Shown: positions 1 to 7,890, numbered from the stretch's first letter. The stretch: 64,000 nucleotides of DNA from Rubrobacter tropicus (GCF_011492945.1 NZ_CP045119.1:620001-684000), one strand, 5' to 3'. The notes: generated from the letters alone by a model not told the origin. Made by a program: numbers and translations.

Positions 1-663
1 ATAGATTACGGCAAGAACATCCTCGGCACGGTCGGCGAGGTGCGCCAGAAGGTCACGGAACGCATCCACAGTCTCACGGGCCTGAACGTAACCGAACTCA
101 ACGTGACCATAGCCGACGTCGTCTTCCCGGAAGATAGCAAAGACGCCGGGAACGGCAGCCGGCAAGAATCCGGCGCGCGTTCCGGCCCCCAGTTCGAGAC
201 GCGCACGATGCCCCGCAGGGAACTCCGCCCCGGCGCCAGCGAGCGCGAGTCCACCCCCGTGGAGCCCCGCAGCCGGTCCTACACGGAGGGCTCAAGCGGC
301 CCGGTCCCGGAGGAGGAGGTCCGCGCCGAGGGTACGCCCGTCGAAGAAGACGAGACCCGCAGGCTAAGGGTCGGCGACGAAGCAGCGTCGAGCGACGACG
401 CCCGGCCGGCCCGCCGCGAGGAGGCCGAAGCCCCGGCGTCCGGCGCCCCCGAGTCGGAGACGCCGAGGGCCGAGGCTCCCACGGACGAGACCACCCTCAC
501 CGGCGGAACATCCTCGGGCGAGAGGGCCGCGCGCGAGACCGCCTCGAACGAGGGAGCCGTGGGCCAGACGGACGACAGGACGCAGGAGATCAACCGCGAG
601 CGGATCTCTGAGGGCGAGGAGCGACGCTCCCGCCGGCGCAGGCGCCGCGGCGAAGACAGGTAG
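1..663 (+). CDS. Asp23/Gls24 family envelope stress protein (5' end outside window)
   Basis: The reading frame is open from base 1, so the N-terminus is missing. The first 43 or so residues match the C-terminal part of the Asp23/Gls24 (alkaline shock) domain, with a segment resembling 'VTERIHSLTGLNVTELNVTI' followed by a short VxDVxF-like strand. After that the protein becomes a long low-complexity acidic and Arg-rich tail of about 160 residues (many E, R, P, S), ending in a run of arginines (RRSRRRRRRGEDR). Family members are cell-envelope-associated stress proteins of Gram-positive bacteria. The long disordered tail is longer than in typical Asp23 proteins, and its role is unknown. The downstream mug gene follows after 26 bases and may be co-transcribed. 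Confidence 0.75.
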   Translation: MDYGKNILGTVGEVRQKVTERIHSLTGLNVTELNVTIADVVFPEDSKDAGNGSRQESGARSGPQFETRTMPRRELRPGASERESTPVEPRSRSYTEGSSGPVPEEEVRAEGTPVEEDETRRLRVGDEAASSDDARPARREEAEAPASGAPESETPRAEAPTDETTLTGGTSSGERAARETASNEGAVGQTDDRTQEINRERISEGEERRSRRRRRRGEDR

Positions 664-689
664 GCCCGGCAGAGGCCCGGACGGACGTC

Positions 690-1199
690 GTGGCGACCGA
701 TCTCCTCCGCCCCGGCCTGAGGCTCCTCTTCTGCGGGTACAACCCGTCGCTTTTGTCCGGGACGACGGGCCGCCACTACGCCCACCCCGGCAACCGATTC
801 TGGCGCGTTCTGCACGCGGCCGGCATCACCGAGCGGCTACGGAAGCCGGAAGAGGACGAGGCCCTGCTGGACGAGGGCATCGGGTTCACCAACCTCTGCC
901 CGCGCCCGACGCGCAGGGCCGACGAGCTCTCGCGGGAGGAGATCCGGACCGGCGCCGAAGCGCTCGAAACCAAGCTTGAACGCTACAGACCCGCCACCGT
1001 GGCCTACACGGGCATAGGCGTCTATAAGTGGTTCAGGGCCACCTCCAAGGCCGGGTGGGGCGTGCAGCCCGAACCGGCCGTGCCCGGCGTCGCCGACGTC
1101 GTCGTGCCCTCCCCCTCGGGCCTGAACCGGATGCGCTTCGAGGAACTGGTAGAGCACTACCGGGTCCTGAAACGGTTTGTAGAGGGATCGAGGCCATAG
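690..1199 (+). CDS. mug: G/U mismatch-specific uracil-DNA glycosylase (Mug/TDG type)
   Basis: This 169-residue protein has the hallmarks of the Mug/TDG branch of uracil-DNA glycosylases. These are FCGYNPS at about residues 14-20 (family GINPG motif, with Asn as the catalytic residue), a GxxYAxPGNRFW segment at about 30-38, and a later GIGVYKWF and PSPSGLNRMRFEE region matching the C-terminal DNA-intercalation motif. The family excises uracil or thymine from mismatches with guanine, a base-excision repair step relevant to a high-GC genome. The GTG start at 690 follows the Asp23-like gene by 26 bases. The stop codon TAG occupies 1197-1199, and its last base is the first base of the target duplication of the IS element that follows, so the insertion leaves the gene intact. 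Confidence 0.85.
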   Translation: MATDLLRPGLRLLFCGYNPSLLSGTTGRHYAHPGNRFWRVLHAAGITERLRKPEEDEALLDEGIGFTNLCPRPTRRADELSREEIRTGAEALETKLERYRPATVAYTGIGVYKWFRATSKAGWGVQPEPAVPGVADVVVPSPSGLNRMRFEELVEHYRVLKRFVEGSRP

Positions 1200-1232
1200 T
1201 GAATAGGACAATGACGTAGTTGACTCACCAAA
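1199..1232 (+). repeat. Left end of IS1595 element: target duplication plus inverted repeat
   Basis: GTGAATAG (1199-1206) is the target duplication. The terminal inverted repeat follows at 1207-1232 and contains ACGTAGTTGACTCACCAAA. It differs from the right repeat at its 2nd and 7th positions only. Confidence 0.93.
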
Positions 1233-1401
1233 GTCGGGTGACAAGTTGCTAGCATCCGGTAGTCGTTCGGTTGTCATTGAGTAGACATCTTATGTACATC
1301 TGTGCGGAAGATCCCGCTACAATACGGAAAGCACGGCTGGCGTTTTAACAACAAGGCTGACGGTTTAACAGCGCGTCTAACGCACAGGAAGGACGGCTGA
1401 C

Positions 1402-1563
1402 GTGCAAGACGAGAGGCCTAACCGGGAACGCAAAGAGGACGAGAACGGCGAGCAATTCGACCGCTTTGAGGAAACGCTGCGGAAGCTGGTCAAGGTTCCC
1501 AAAGAGGAAGCCGACGAAGAACGAGAGCGGGAGAAGCGAGAGCGGGAGAAGCGGGCCGGCTAG
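1402..1563 (+). CDS. IS passenger gene: small highly charged protein (53 aa)
   Basis: A GTG start at 1402 preceded by GGAAGG gives a 53-residue, very charged protein rich in Glu, Arg and Lys. Its centre reads FEETLRKLVKVPKEEADEER and its tail is (ERE)KRERE-KR. The F..(T/L)RK(L)xxVPKEE pattern resembles small uncharacterised proteins found next to toxin-antitoxin and phage genes. I recognise no named family and assign no function. It lies inside the IS element, convergent with the membrane-protein gene; the two stop regions overlap at 1560-1563. Gene status is supported by the ribosome binding site and by the intact frame. Confidence 0.5.
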   Translation: MQDERPNRERKEDENGEQFDRFEETLRKLVKVPKEEADEEREREKREREKRAG

Positions 1564-2405
1564 TTGTCTTCGGGGTCGCGGATTATGCCCCAAACGGCCA
1601 ACAAAATCAGCAGTGTTTGGAGTAACCCTGAGTCGCTCGCCGCATCCATCTGTGGTTCGTTGCGGCCGTCTGCTGTTGGAATTTTGAACCAATCCTGGTT
1701 CACACGAGCAGAGAACAGGTTGACGGTGACAATTTGTTCCAGAGGTATCGCAATTTCGAAGTCACGGGCCTTCAGCGTGTAATCTGGATCTCGACTTCGA
1801 CGCCTCTTGATTAGCGCATAAACGCGATTGTAATCCGTCGTCAGTTGAAGACCCATCGTATCTTCAAGCCGATGCCCGCTCAATGAGGGCAGAATCCTGA
1901 AGTCTTCGGTGTTGTGCCTGGGGTCTGGGGTGAAGACGGGCCAGCCAATGTACGCCTTTCGGTTTTCCAGCGTTATAGAAACCAGAAGTTCTTCGTCCAT
2001 GGCCCGGTACAGGAGTTTCTCTAGTTCCCCGCCATGCTTTCTTATGGCGCGAGCCGACGCCCGACCCTTCCTGTAAACCGCGTTGATTAGGGAAGGTAGC
2101 AGGAGCCCCCACAAGAAAGCCACGAAGAAAGTCGCCAGAGCGGGTGTGTGTAGCGGGCCGGTGACATATTGCCATTGTTCGGAGATTGACATTTTTTGGT
2201 TTTCTGAAAGCCGGTTCTCTACCAGCAGTATAGAAGCACGCGACAAAGCGAGCAGACCGATAGCCCAGCTGGCAGCAACGAACAGTAACCGTTGCCCTTG
2301 CACCCTGGCGGCCTGATAGCTCGTGTAGTGGCATCGATAAGAGAACACGAAAGCGCCCGCCAAGGCAAGCAGAAACAACACCGATGCAGAAGCGGCCCCC
2401 GCCAC
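1560..2405 (-). CDS. IS passenger gene: two-TM membrane protein of unknown function (281 aa)
   Basis: The N-terminal third holds hydrophobic segments at about residues 3-22, 40-60 and 90-110 (LATFFVAFLWGLLLPSLINAVY), so the protein is probably anchored by two or three helices. A cytoplasmic domain of about 170 residues follows. This domain contains 'SITLENRKAYIGWPVFTPDP', 'DFRILPSLSGHRLED' and 'LQLTTDY', a pattern seen in uncharacterised membrane proteins, and ends with 'IPLEQIVTVNLFSARVNQDWF'. I do not recognise a named function. The GTG start at 2405 lacks a convincing ribosome binding site, so the true start may differ. It is the largest passenger gene of the IS1595 element and is transcribed in the same direction as the transposase. 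Confidence 0.65.
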   Translation of the reverse strand: MAGAASASVLFLLALAGAFVFSYRCHYTSYQAARVQGQRLLFVAASWAIGLLALSRASILLVENRLSENQKMSISEQWQYVTGPLHTPALATFFVAFLWGLLLPSLINAVYRKGRASARAIRKHGGELEKLLYRAMDEELLVSITLENRKAYIGWPVFTPDPRHNTEDFRILPSLSGHRLEDTMGLQLTTDYNRVYALIKRRRSRDPDYTLKARDFEIAIPLEQIVTVNLFSARVNQDWFKIPTADGRNEPQMDAASDSGLLQTLLILLAVWGIIRDPEDN

Positions 2406-2445
2406 AATCCGTTAGCTGGCGCTCAAAATGAGTCGGAGTAGACTA

Positions 2446-2634
2446 CTAAATTCCCAGTCTTCCCTTGTGCGATTTGGCAAGCCTGCTCATCTGTCTCATT
2501 TGCTTTTCGACGTGGGGAAGCTCGATAAACTCGTCCGACTTGATGTACTTCCTGCCGTCGGCCGTCGTGGTGTATATATAGGGCTTCTCGCCTGAGGTTT
2601 TCCTTCTCTTGGTTCGACGCTCACCTAAGGCCAT
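2446..2634 (-). CDS. IS passenger gene: small basic protein (62 aa)
   Basis: The protein starts MALGERRTKRRKT and contains KPYIYTTTADGRKYIKSDEF, then a predicted amphipathic C-terminal helix (VEKQMRQMSRLAKSHKGRLGI). I chose the ATG at 2634, preceded by GGGTGGG, over an upstream in-frame start at 2706 that would add 24 residues of ordinary intergenic translation. It is highly basic and has no recognised family. It sits 40 bases upstream of the 281-residue membrane protein on the same strand, so the two may form a passenger operon. Confidence 0.5.
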   Translation of the reverse strand: MALGERRTKRRKTSGEKPYIYTTTADGRKYIKSDEFIELPHVEKQMRQMSRLAKSHKGRLGI

Positions 2635-2752
2635 CGCGTACCCACCCTTCCCCAACGCTACGAATAGAGAACCTACACGCCCTATCCTGCCAGCCAAGCT
2701 TAACACGACGTTCCTTCCATTAGTACGGTTTTTTTACCCACTAGTTGCGTTT

Positions 2753-3703
2753 TTACTCAAGAACCGCCTTGCCCGTTAGCTCGTCATACGTGAGCCGACG
2801 CCCCGCCACGCTCCCGAGCGCTTTCTGGAACCTCTCCCCGTCCACGCCCTCACGCTCGTTGAACCTGAAAGCCTGCTCGTCCAAGTACCTGAAAAGGTGG
2901 TACGGCTCGACGCTGACGTAAGTCCCCTTGATCCCGCGCTTTAGCAAGCTCCAAAAGTTTTCAAGCCCGTTCGTGTGAACGTGTCCGTCAACGTATCTCT
3001 CGGCGTGGTCAACGACGTTGTGGACGTACTCAGGGTCCAACCCCCGGTAGGACTTGAGCGCGTCCGTGTGGACCTCCGAGCCCGGCTCGACGTTCTCCCG
3101 AACCTCGACTTGCAGGGTGCGGCTCCTGGTGTCGGGAACCACCTTGGTCCTCACTTCGCCGTGGCGCTCCAGGAGGCCCATGACCGCCACCTTGCCCGAC
3201 CCGCCCGTGCCCGTTATCTTCTCGGCCCGCTTGCTCTTGTGCATGTTGCGGGCCTTGCCGCCGATGAACGTTTCGTCGGCCTCGACTTGACCCGACAGCT
3301 TCTCAAACGTCCCGGTCTGCATTGCGAGCCTGATGCGGTGCAGCATGAACCACGCGCTCTTTTGCGTGACCCCGAGATCCCGCGCCAGTTCGTAGGAGCT
3401 TATGCCGTTCTTGCAGTTCGCGATGAGCCACACGGCGGGCAACCACTTGTCCAGGCCGAGCGGGGAGTCCTCGAAGATCGTCCCGACCTTGACGCTGAAT
3501 TGCTTCTTGCAGGCGCGGCACTTCCACACGCGCCGGGTCTTTAGGAAGTAGTGCTTGGGGTCAACGACGCCGCACTTCGGGCAGACCGGACCTTCGGGCC
3601 AGCGAAGCTTCGCGACGTACTCCGTGGCAACGTCCAGATCCGCAAAATACCGTATCGCTTCTAGTAACGTTTTCGGCTGTTTTGCAGGGCTTTCCATGCC
3701 CAT
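2753..3703 (-). CDS. IS1595-family transposase (ISXO2-like)
   Basis: The protein of about 316 residues opens with a zinc ribbon (CPKCG at about residue 41, with a second pair CRAC at about 62). A helix-turn-helix follows (ISSYELARDLGVTQKSAWFMLHRIR), then an ISXO2-like DDE-type catalytic domain with VEADETFIGGKARNMHK, a second acidic site at HTDALKSY and the terminal HTNGLENFWSLLKRGIKGTY block. Length and domain order match intact IS1595-family transposases, and no frameshift is present. In-frame ATGs occur at 3715, 3703 and 3697. The first lies against the inverted repeat and a TATACT sequence follows it, so I prefer 3703. It catalyses cut-and-paste movement of 1207-3741. Confidence 0.93.
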   Translation of the reverse strand: MGMESPAKQPKTLLEAIRYFADLDVATEYVAKLRWPEGPVCPKCGVVDPKHYFLKTRRVWKCRACKKQFSVKVGTIFEDSPLGLDKWLPAVWLIANCKNGISSYELARDLGVTQKSAWFMLHRIRLAMQTGTFEKLSGQVEADETFIGGKARNMHKSKRAEKITGTGGSGKVAVMGLLERHGEVRTKVVPDTRSRTLQVEVRENVEPGSEVHTDALKSYRGLDPEYVHNVVDHAERYVDGHVHTNGLENFWSLLKRGIKGTYVSVEPYHLFRYLDEQAFRFNEREGVDGERFQKALGSVAGRRLTYDELTGKAVLE

Positions 3704-3715
3704 AGTATAGCACAT

Positions 3716-3749
3716 TTTGGTGAGTCAACTACGTTATTGCCGTGAATAG
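3716..3749 (-). repeat. Right end of IS1595 element: inverted repeat plus target duplication
   Basis: The inverted repeat spans 3716-3741 and is the reverse complement of the left end with two mismatches. The second copy of the GTGAATAG target duplication is at 3742-3749. Confidence 0.93.
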
Positions 3750-3900
3750 ACCAAGGGCTATGGAGTCTTTGGGCTTTTAGATTCTGGAGGCTTCGAGGGG
3801 CGGGGGATGATTCTTGCCTATCAGCCCGCTGCGGCTTCGCCTCCGCTCTCACCATCTGCTTTGTTGCTCCTGGCTGAAAGCTGACCGCTTCAGGTTCAGT
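3750..3900. repeat. Intergenic repeat fragment (GCTGAAAGC family)
   Basis: This gene-free stretch contains the repeat words CGGCTTCGCCTCCGCTCTCA and GGCTGAAAGCTGACCGCTTC, which recur elsewhere in the window. The first part (3745-3818) has the same length and roughly 60 percent identity to 57012-57085, including AATAG at the start and GGGATG..TCTTGCC at the end. It is a degenerate copy of the dispersed repeat family. Confidence 0.55.
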
Positions 3901-3916
3901 TCTCAAGCGAGCCGCT

Positions 3917-4558
3917 CTAGAGCCTTTCGTCGTGTGAAGTAGAATTTTCCACGTCCTTCGGGCCCGGGCTCGGGATGTGCAGGTCGAGGCGGAGGGCGGT
4001 GAGGCGCAGGAGGAAGACCGTGGAGATGGTCAGGAGGGCCACGATGGCGCCGTCGACGCCCGCGTTGGTGAGGAGGACGTAGACCGTGGCGCCGGCTATG
4101 GCTGCGGTGGCGTAGACCTCGCGGCGCAGGACCAGGGGCACCTCCGAGCAGAGCACGTCGCGCATCATCCCCCCGGCGACGCCGGTTATGGTCCCCATCA
4201 GGACGACTATGGGGGCCGGGACGCCGGCCTCGTAGGCCGTCGTGGCCCCGATGAACGTGAAGACCGCGAGGCCGAAGGCGTCGGCGACCAGCAGCGAGTA
4301 TCGTGGGGGTCGCAGGAAGCGGGCGTAGGCGAGGGTAGCGGCGGCGGCGAGGACGCTGACCAGCAGGTAGGTCGGGTCTTCTATCCAGAAGATCGGACGC
4401 CGGTCGAGAAGCAGGTCGCGCACGGTCCCGCCGCCGATGGCGGTGATGACGGCCACGACGAGGACGCCGAAGAGGTCCATCCTCTTGCGGCCGGCCGTCA
4501 ATGCCCCGCTGATGGCGAAGACCGCGACCCCGAAGAGGTCTACGACGTAGAGCGCCAT
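3917..4558 (-). CDS. TRIC-type cation channel family membrane protein (UPF0126)
   Basis: This is a 213-residue polytopic membrane protein. It shows the duplicated three-helix layout of the bacterial TRIC/UPF0126 (YicG/YadS-like) family, with a glycine-rich TAIGGGTVRDLLL motif at the end of the second helix of repeat one and the matching TGVAGGMMRDVL motif in repeat two. These Gly-rich kinks form the ion path in TRIC channels, which conduct monovalent cations. The ATG at 4558 starts MALYVVDLFGVAVFAISGAL, the usual N-terminus. An upstream in-frame start would add 43 unrelated residues. The start overlaps the 3' end of the phosphoesterase gene by 19 bases, so the two are probably translated from one mRNA. 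Confidence 0.88.
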   Translation of the reverse strand: MALYVVDLFGVAVFAISGALTAGRKRMDLFGVLVVAVITAIGGGTVRDLLLDRRPIFWIEDPTYLLVSVLAAAATLAYARFLRPPRYSLLVADAFGLAVFTFIGATTAYEAGVPAPIVVLMGTITGVAGGMMRDVLCSEVPLVLRREVYATAAIAGATVYVLLTNAGVDGAIVALLTISTVFLLRLTALRLDLHIPSPGPKDVENSTSHDERL

Positions 4559-5925
4559 GCGGGTAGCTCGGAGGCCGCCAGCAGGCGGGCTTTGGCGTCG
4601 GGGGCGGGTTGGGAGGGCCTGCGCCCCAGGGATACGAGGCGTTCCAGCCGGGTAAGTCTCTGACGCGCGGGCTTCGGCTTTTCCCACAACTCCGCGCGAA
4701 GGACGCCGTCTTCCGCCATGACCCTTACGTGCGTGAGCACGAACTTCGAGACGAAGACCGGCGGGCCCTTAAGGCGCGGTGAGACAGGCTGCAGCTGGCG
4801 CAGCCAGCACCCCGAGTTGACCAGCGCGCAACGCCGGCCGCCGGGGCGTTCGATCTCGTGGAGGGAAGGCAGGTGCGTGTGACCAGAGACGAAGACGTCC
4901 ACGGTGGCCGGGTCCAGAGACGGGGCCATCGGCGGCCTCGCTTCTCCCTTCGCTATCCCCTCGATCTTCTTCCGGGATGCCTCGGCCGGCGAATAGTGGG
5001 GCCCTCCGCCTTGAGCCCCCTTGCCCGGGCTCACCGCGTTCAGGGTCCTGCGCACGACGTGCCGGATCACCAGGAAAAAGACGGCGAAAACGAGCAAGAC
5101 CACGAGCCCGAAGACGGCGAGGTCCAGGAAGAGCTCGTGTATCCGGGGCAACTCGCCCGAGGCCCCCAGAAACCCGCCTCCCTGGGAGAGGGCCAGCAGG
5201 TAGGCCGCGGTCCTGTAGAGGGCGTAGGCCACGAGCAGGGGCAGGAGCAGGTAGGAGATCACCTTCCCGACAAAGTCGTAGAAGTAGCGCCCGGCGACCC
5301 AGCCCGGTATCGCGACCAGCGGGTAGACCATCTTTATCTCGGAGAGGTCCAGGCCCGGAGACACCTCGCCATAGGGCGCCACGCGCCGGGTGAAGTCCAT
5401 GACCACGTGGTGCCCGAGCGGCGTATCTAAACTGTCCGAGTAATCCTCGACGACGTTGACCGGGTCCAACTGGTTGCCGTGCTCGCAATAAACGACGCGC
5501 CGTTCTCCGCCTACCTCCATCGAAGCCAGGTAGCTGTAGGCGAACTCGTCCACGAGCCCGACCGCCTTCAGGGTCTCCTGGATCTCCGGGTTCCACCACG
5601 CCTCGGCGTCGTGGTTGCCCGGCAGGTAGACCACCCGCTTTCCTTCCCGGGACCTGAAATTCTTCAGGGAGTCGAAGAGGTCGAGGTACTCCGGCCGCGA
5701 CATGGTCAACGAGGCCCGGTTCGTCCCCTCGGGCACATCGCCTATCTGAAGGAAGTCGAAGAAGTCCCCGGCGAGTATCAGCTCGACGGGACGGTTGAAT
5801 GCCGCCAGCTCCTCGAAAAGGGTTTCGAGCTCCGCGGGCGACTCGAACCCGTCGCACCCGGGGTCCCCCCCGATGTGGGAGTCCGAGACGAAGACCATCA
5901 CCGTGTCTTCCGGCAGCTCTGGCAC
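4540..5925 (-). CDS. Membrane-anchored calcineurin-like metallophosphoesterase
   Basis: The 461-residue protein carries the full set of metallophosphoesterase motifs. These are FVSDSHIGGD at about 12-21, GDFFDF at about 53, LPGNHDAEAWW at about 104, and VSGHTHLPSL near 370; together they supply the Asp, Asn and His metal ligands. Two transmembrane helices interrupt the domain at roughly 215-245 and 255-285. The catalytic part therefore probably sits at the cytoplasmic membrane face, as in UDP-diacylglucosamine-hydrolase-like or cyclic-nucleotide phosphoesterases; the substrate cannot be told. I place the start at GTG 5925 (VPELPEDTVMVFVSDSH). A TATACT -10 hexamer lies only 6 bases upstream, so the mRNA is probably leaderless. 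Longer in-frame starts run into the divergent reductase gene. Confidence 0.8.
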   Translation of the reverse strand: MPELPEDTVMVFVSDSHIGGDPGCDGFESPAELETLFEELAAFNRPVELILAGDFFDFLQIGDVPEGTNRASLTMSRPEYLDLFDSLKNFRSREGKRVVYLPGNHDAEAWWNPEIQETLKAVGLVDEFAYSYLASMEVGGERRVVYCEHGNQLDPVNVVEDYSDSLDTPLGHHVVMDFTRRVAPYGEVSPGLDLSEIKMVYPLVAIPGWVAGRYFYDFVGKVISYLLLPLLVAYALYRTAAYLLALSQGGGFLGASGELPRIHELFLDLAVFGLVVLLVFAVFFLVIRHVVRRTLNAVSPGKGAQGGGPHYSPAEASRKKIEGIAKGEARPPMAPSLDPATVDVFVSGHTHLPSLHEIERPGGRRCALVNSGCWLRQLQPVSPRLKGPPVFVSKFVLTHVRVMAEDGVLRAELWEKPKPARQRLTRLERLVSLGRRPSQPAPDAKARLLAASELPAWRSTS

Positions 5926-5931
5926 GGGCCA

Positions 5932-5937
5932 AGTATA
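5932..5937 (-). promoter_or_regulatory. -10 hexamer of leaderless phosphoesterase mRNA
   Basis: On the minus strand, TATACT ends 6 bases before the GTG start codon at 5925. That places the expected transcription start at or next to the start codon, and no Shine-Dalgarno sequence is present. Confidence 0.5.
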
Positions 5938-6025
5938 TCTAGCACGAACCCCGCGGGTTCTGGCTTCGGTGGCCCGTCGTGCTAGGCTAGCGCTCGTCTC
6001 GGAGGCTAGATCCCAAGGAGGACTT

Positions 6026-7075
6026 ATGGAGTACCGGCGTCTCGGGCGTTCCGGATTGTTCGTCTCGTCGCTCACCCTCGGCACGATGACCTTCGGCGGC
6101 AGCGGGCCTTTCAGCAAGGTCGGCTCGACCGACGTGGCCGGGGCCACCCGGCAGGTGGACATGTGCCTCGATGCCGGGGTCAACCTCTTCGACACCGCGG
6201 ACATCTACTCCTCGGGCGAATCCGAGGAGATCCTGGGCCAGGCCATCTCGGGCCGCCGCGACCAACTGCTGCTCGCGACGAAGGCGCGTTTCCGAACGGA
6301 CGAAGGCCCGAACGGGGCGGGCCTCTCGCGCCACCACATCATCCGCGCCTGCGAGGAGAGCCTCAGGCGCCTGGGCACGGACCACATCGACCTCTATCAG
6401 GCCCACGAGTGGGACGGCGTGACCCCGCTCGAAGAGACGCTCGAAGCCTTCGACACGCTCGTCCGGTCCGGCAAGGTGCGCTACGTCGGCTGCTCCAACT
6501 ACGCCGGCTGGCAACTGATGAAGGCGCTCGGGGTGTCCGAGAGGCACGGCTACCAGCGGTACGTGAGCCAGCAGATCCACTACACCCTCGAAGCGCGCGA
6601 GGCCGAGTACGAACTCCTCCCGCTCTCCCTCGACCAGGACTGCGGCATCCTCATCTGGAGCCCGCTCGCTGGCGGTCTTCTCTCCGGCAAGTACCGCCGG
6701 GACCAGGATGCCGCCGAGGGCCGCCGCTTCGAGGGCTGGGACGAGCCCCCCATCCGCGACGAAGCCCGCCTCTACGACATCATAGACGCCCTCGTCGAGG
6801 TCTCCGAAGGACGCGGCGTCTCCGCTGCCCAGGTCGCCCTCGCCTGGTTGCTCGGCCGTCCCGGCGTCTCCTCGCTAGTCGTGGGAGCCCGCACCGACGA
6901 GCAACTCGCGGACAACCTCAAGGCCGCCGACCTGAAGTTGTCCGACGAAGAGCGCAAGCGTCTCGACGATGTCAGCGCCCCGCCGCTCATTTACCCGTTC
7001 TGGCACCAGCTAAAGACGGCTTCGGACCGCCTCGGCCCGGCCGACATGCCGCTAATGGGACCGTATCTGGATTAG
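6026..7075 (+). CDS. Aldo/keto reductase
   Basis: This 349-residue NADPH-dependent oxidoreductase starts MEYRRLGRSGLFVSSLTLGT, as is typical for the family. The catalytic tetrad is visible: Asp and Tyr in FDTADIYSSGESEE, Lys in LLLATKARF and His in LYQAHEWDG. Two further family motifs are KVRYVGCSNY and the C-terminal PGVSSLVVGARTDEQLADN (cofactor 2'-phosphate loop). The start at 6026 has a strong AAGGAGG eight bases upstream. The protein resembles the YdhF/AKR11-type general stress reductases; its natural substrate is unknown. It is divergently transcribed from the phosphoesterase, from an intergenic region of 100 bases. Confidence 0.9.
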   Translation: MEYRRLGRSGLFVSSLTLGTMTFGGSGPFSKVGSTDVAGATRQVDMCLDAGVNLFDTADIYSSGESEEILGQAISGRRDQLLLATKARFRTDEGPNGAGLSRHHIIRACEESLRRLGTDHIDLYQAHEWDGVTPLEETLEAFDTLVRSGKVRYVGCSNYAGWQLMKALGVSERHGYQRYVSQQIHYTLEAREAEYELLPLSLDQDCGILIWSPLAGGLLSGKYRRDQDAAEGRRFEGWDEPPIRDEARLYDIIDALVEVSEGRGVSAAQVALAWLLGRPGVSSLVVGARTDEQLADNLKAADLKLSDEERKRLDDVSAPPLIYPFWHQLKTASDRLGPADMPLMGPYLD

Positions 7076-7163
7076 CTTTCGACGTTTGGTTATCGGTTCT
7101 CGGCAAGAAACGAACGCGACCTGACCCTTCGAGGGGGATGCGCGTCCCGGGCGGCGGACTCTC

Positions 7164-7568
7164 TTATTTGTTGGTCTGGGATCGGGGCCTGACGAGCCTG
7201 ACCTCGACTTCCAGGTCGAGGTCCTTCCAGGCTCCGTCCGTGGTCAAGACGGGGAGTTCTAGCTGCCGTCCCAGGGCCAGGCATGCCCGATCCGCCAGCG
7301 AAAGACCCCTGGATTTCGTCAGGGGACGCAGCATCCCTGCCCGGAACGCCAGTTCCCGGTCGAAGTCGCGTATGTCCAGGCCCAAACCCCCGACCGCTTC
7401 CCTGATGGTCTCTTCGGGCATGCCCGCGTCGGCGAGCTTCGCCGCCACTTCGGACAGGTTGACCGCGCCCATCGCGGCGCTGGGCACGACCCGGGCTACC
7501 TCCTCGTGCCCGCGCTCCTGCTGCAGCAACGCGAGCAGGGCCGAAGCGTCCAGAACGACCTCACTCAC
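7164..7568 (-). CDS. vapC: PIN-domain toxin, VapC type
   Basis: The 134-residue PIN-domain protein has the conserved acidic cluster that binds Mg/Mn: Asp in VVLDASALLALLQQE, Glu in NLSEVAAKL, Asp in LSLADRACLALG and Asp in LPVLTTDGAWKDL. VapC toxins are ribonucleases that stop translation by cutting tRNA or rRNA. The start overlaps the end of the upstream antitoxin gene by 8 bases, the usual antitoxin-first arrangement, so translation is coupled. Toxin activity is expected to be neutralised by the neighbouring AbrB-type protein, with the pair autoregulating its operon (family knowledge). Confidence 0.88.
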   Translation of the reverse strand: MSEVVLDASALLALLQQERGHEEVARVVPSAAMGAVNLSEVAAKLADAGMPEETIREAVGGLGLDIRDFDRELAFRAGMLRPLTKSRGLSLADRACLALGRQLELPVLTTDGAWKDLDLEVEVRLVRPRSQTNK

Positions 7569-7809
7569 GCGCGGCCTGCGCTCTTCTCTCCGAGATCAAC
7601 TCGTCCGAGAGGTTGCGCGCCGCCGGAACGTAACGCCGCACGAGAGCCTGCGCCCGCGCCACGGCCTGGGCGGGCGTAGAGATGTGCAAGCCCTCCTCAT
7701 CCAGACGCACCAGTACCTCGTCGCCGGGCTTCAACCCCAACCGCCGACGGTACTCCGTAGGTATGACCAGTCTGCCACCCTGTCCCAGTTTTGTCTTGAT
7801 CTCACTCAT
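7561..7809 (-). CDS. vapB: AbrB/SpoVT-type antitoxin, VapB
   Basis: The 82-residue protein starts MSEIKTKLGQGGRLVIPTEY and continues RRRLGLKPGDEVLVRLDEEGLHI, a textbook swapped-hairpin AbrB/MazE DNA-binding domain. The C-terminal 35 residues (QALVRRYVPAARNLSDELISERR) are of the kind that wraps around the PIN toxin. I use the ATG at 7809 rather than an upstream start at 7827 because the domain begins there. It is immediately upstream of and overlapping vapC. It should bind the operon's own promoter, in the 79-base gap before corA. Confidence 0.88.
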   Translation of the reverse strand: MSEIKTKLGQGGRLVIPTEYRRRLGLKPGDEVLVRLDEEGLHISTPAQAVARAQALVRRYVPAARNLSDELISERRAQAARE

Positions 7810-7884
7810 GCGCCATCTTTGCGACACTCTACCACGAAAACATGACTTGCCACCGGCGAGAAAAAGTGGCCATCACCGCAAGCG

Positions 7885-7890
7885 TATAAT
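7885..7890 (+). promoter_or_regulatory. TATAAT -10 element overlapping the annotated corA start
   Basis: TATAAT at 7885-7890 overlaps the ATG at 7889-7891. Transcription would begin about 7897-7898, exactly at the in-frame GTG 7898. The mRNA may therefore be leaderless and the protein may start three codons later than the ATG. Confidence 0.5.

Larger units (their letters stand above)
1207..3741. mobile_element. IS1595-family (ISXO2-type) transposable element with passenger genes
   Basis: The element is delimited by 26-base inverted repeats (1207-1232 and 3716-3741), which match at 24 of 26 positions and share the core ACGTAGTTGACTCACCAAA. Identical 8-base direct repeats GTGAATAG lie outside them (1199-1206 and 3742-3749). 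An 8-bp duplication is what the IS1595 family makes. The transposase occupies the right end on the minus strand. The remaining 1.5 kb carries a 53-residue plus-strand gene, a 281-residue membrane protein and a 62-residue protein, none of which looks like a transposition gene. Intact ends and an intact transposase suggest recent arrival. Passenger genes are known in some IS1595 subgroups. Confidence 0.93.

Noticed and set aside
6163-7845. 560-codon plus-strand frame across the reductase and the VapBC genes
   Set aside because: Arg/Pro-rich out-of-frame translation. It crosses two genes whose products are recognised families.
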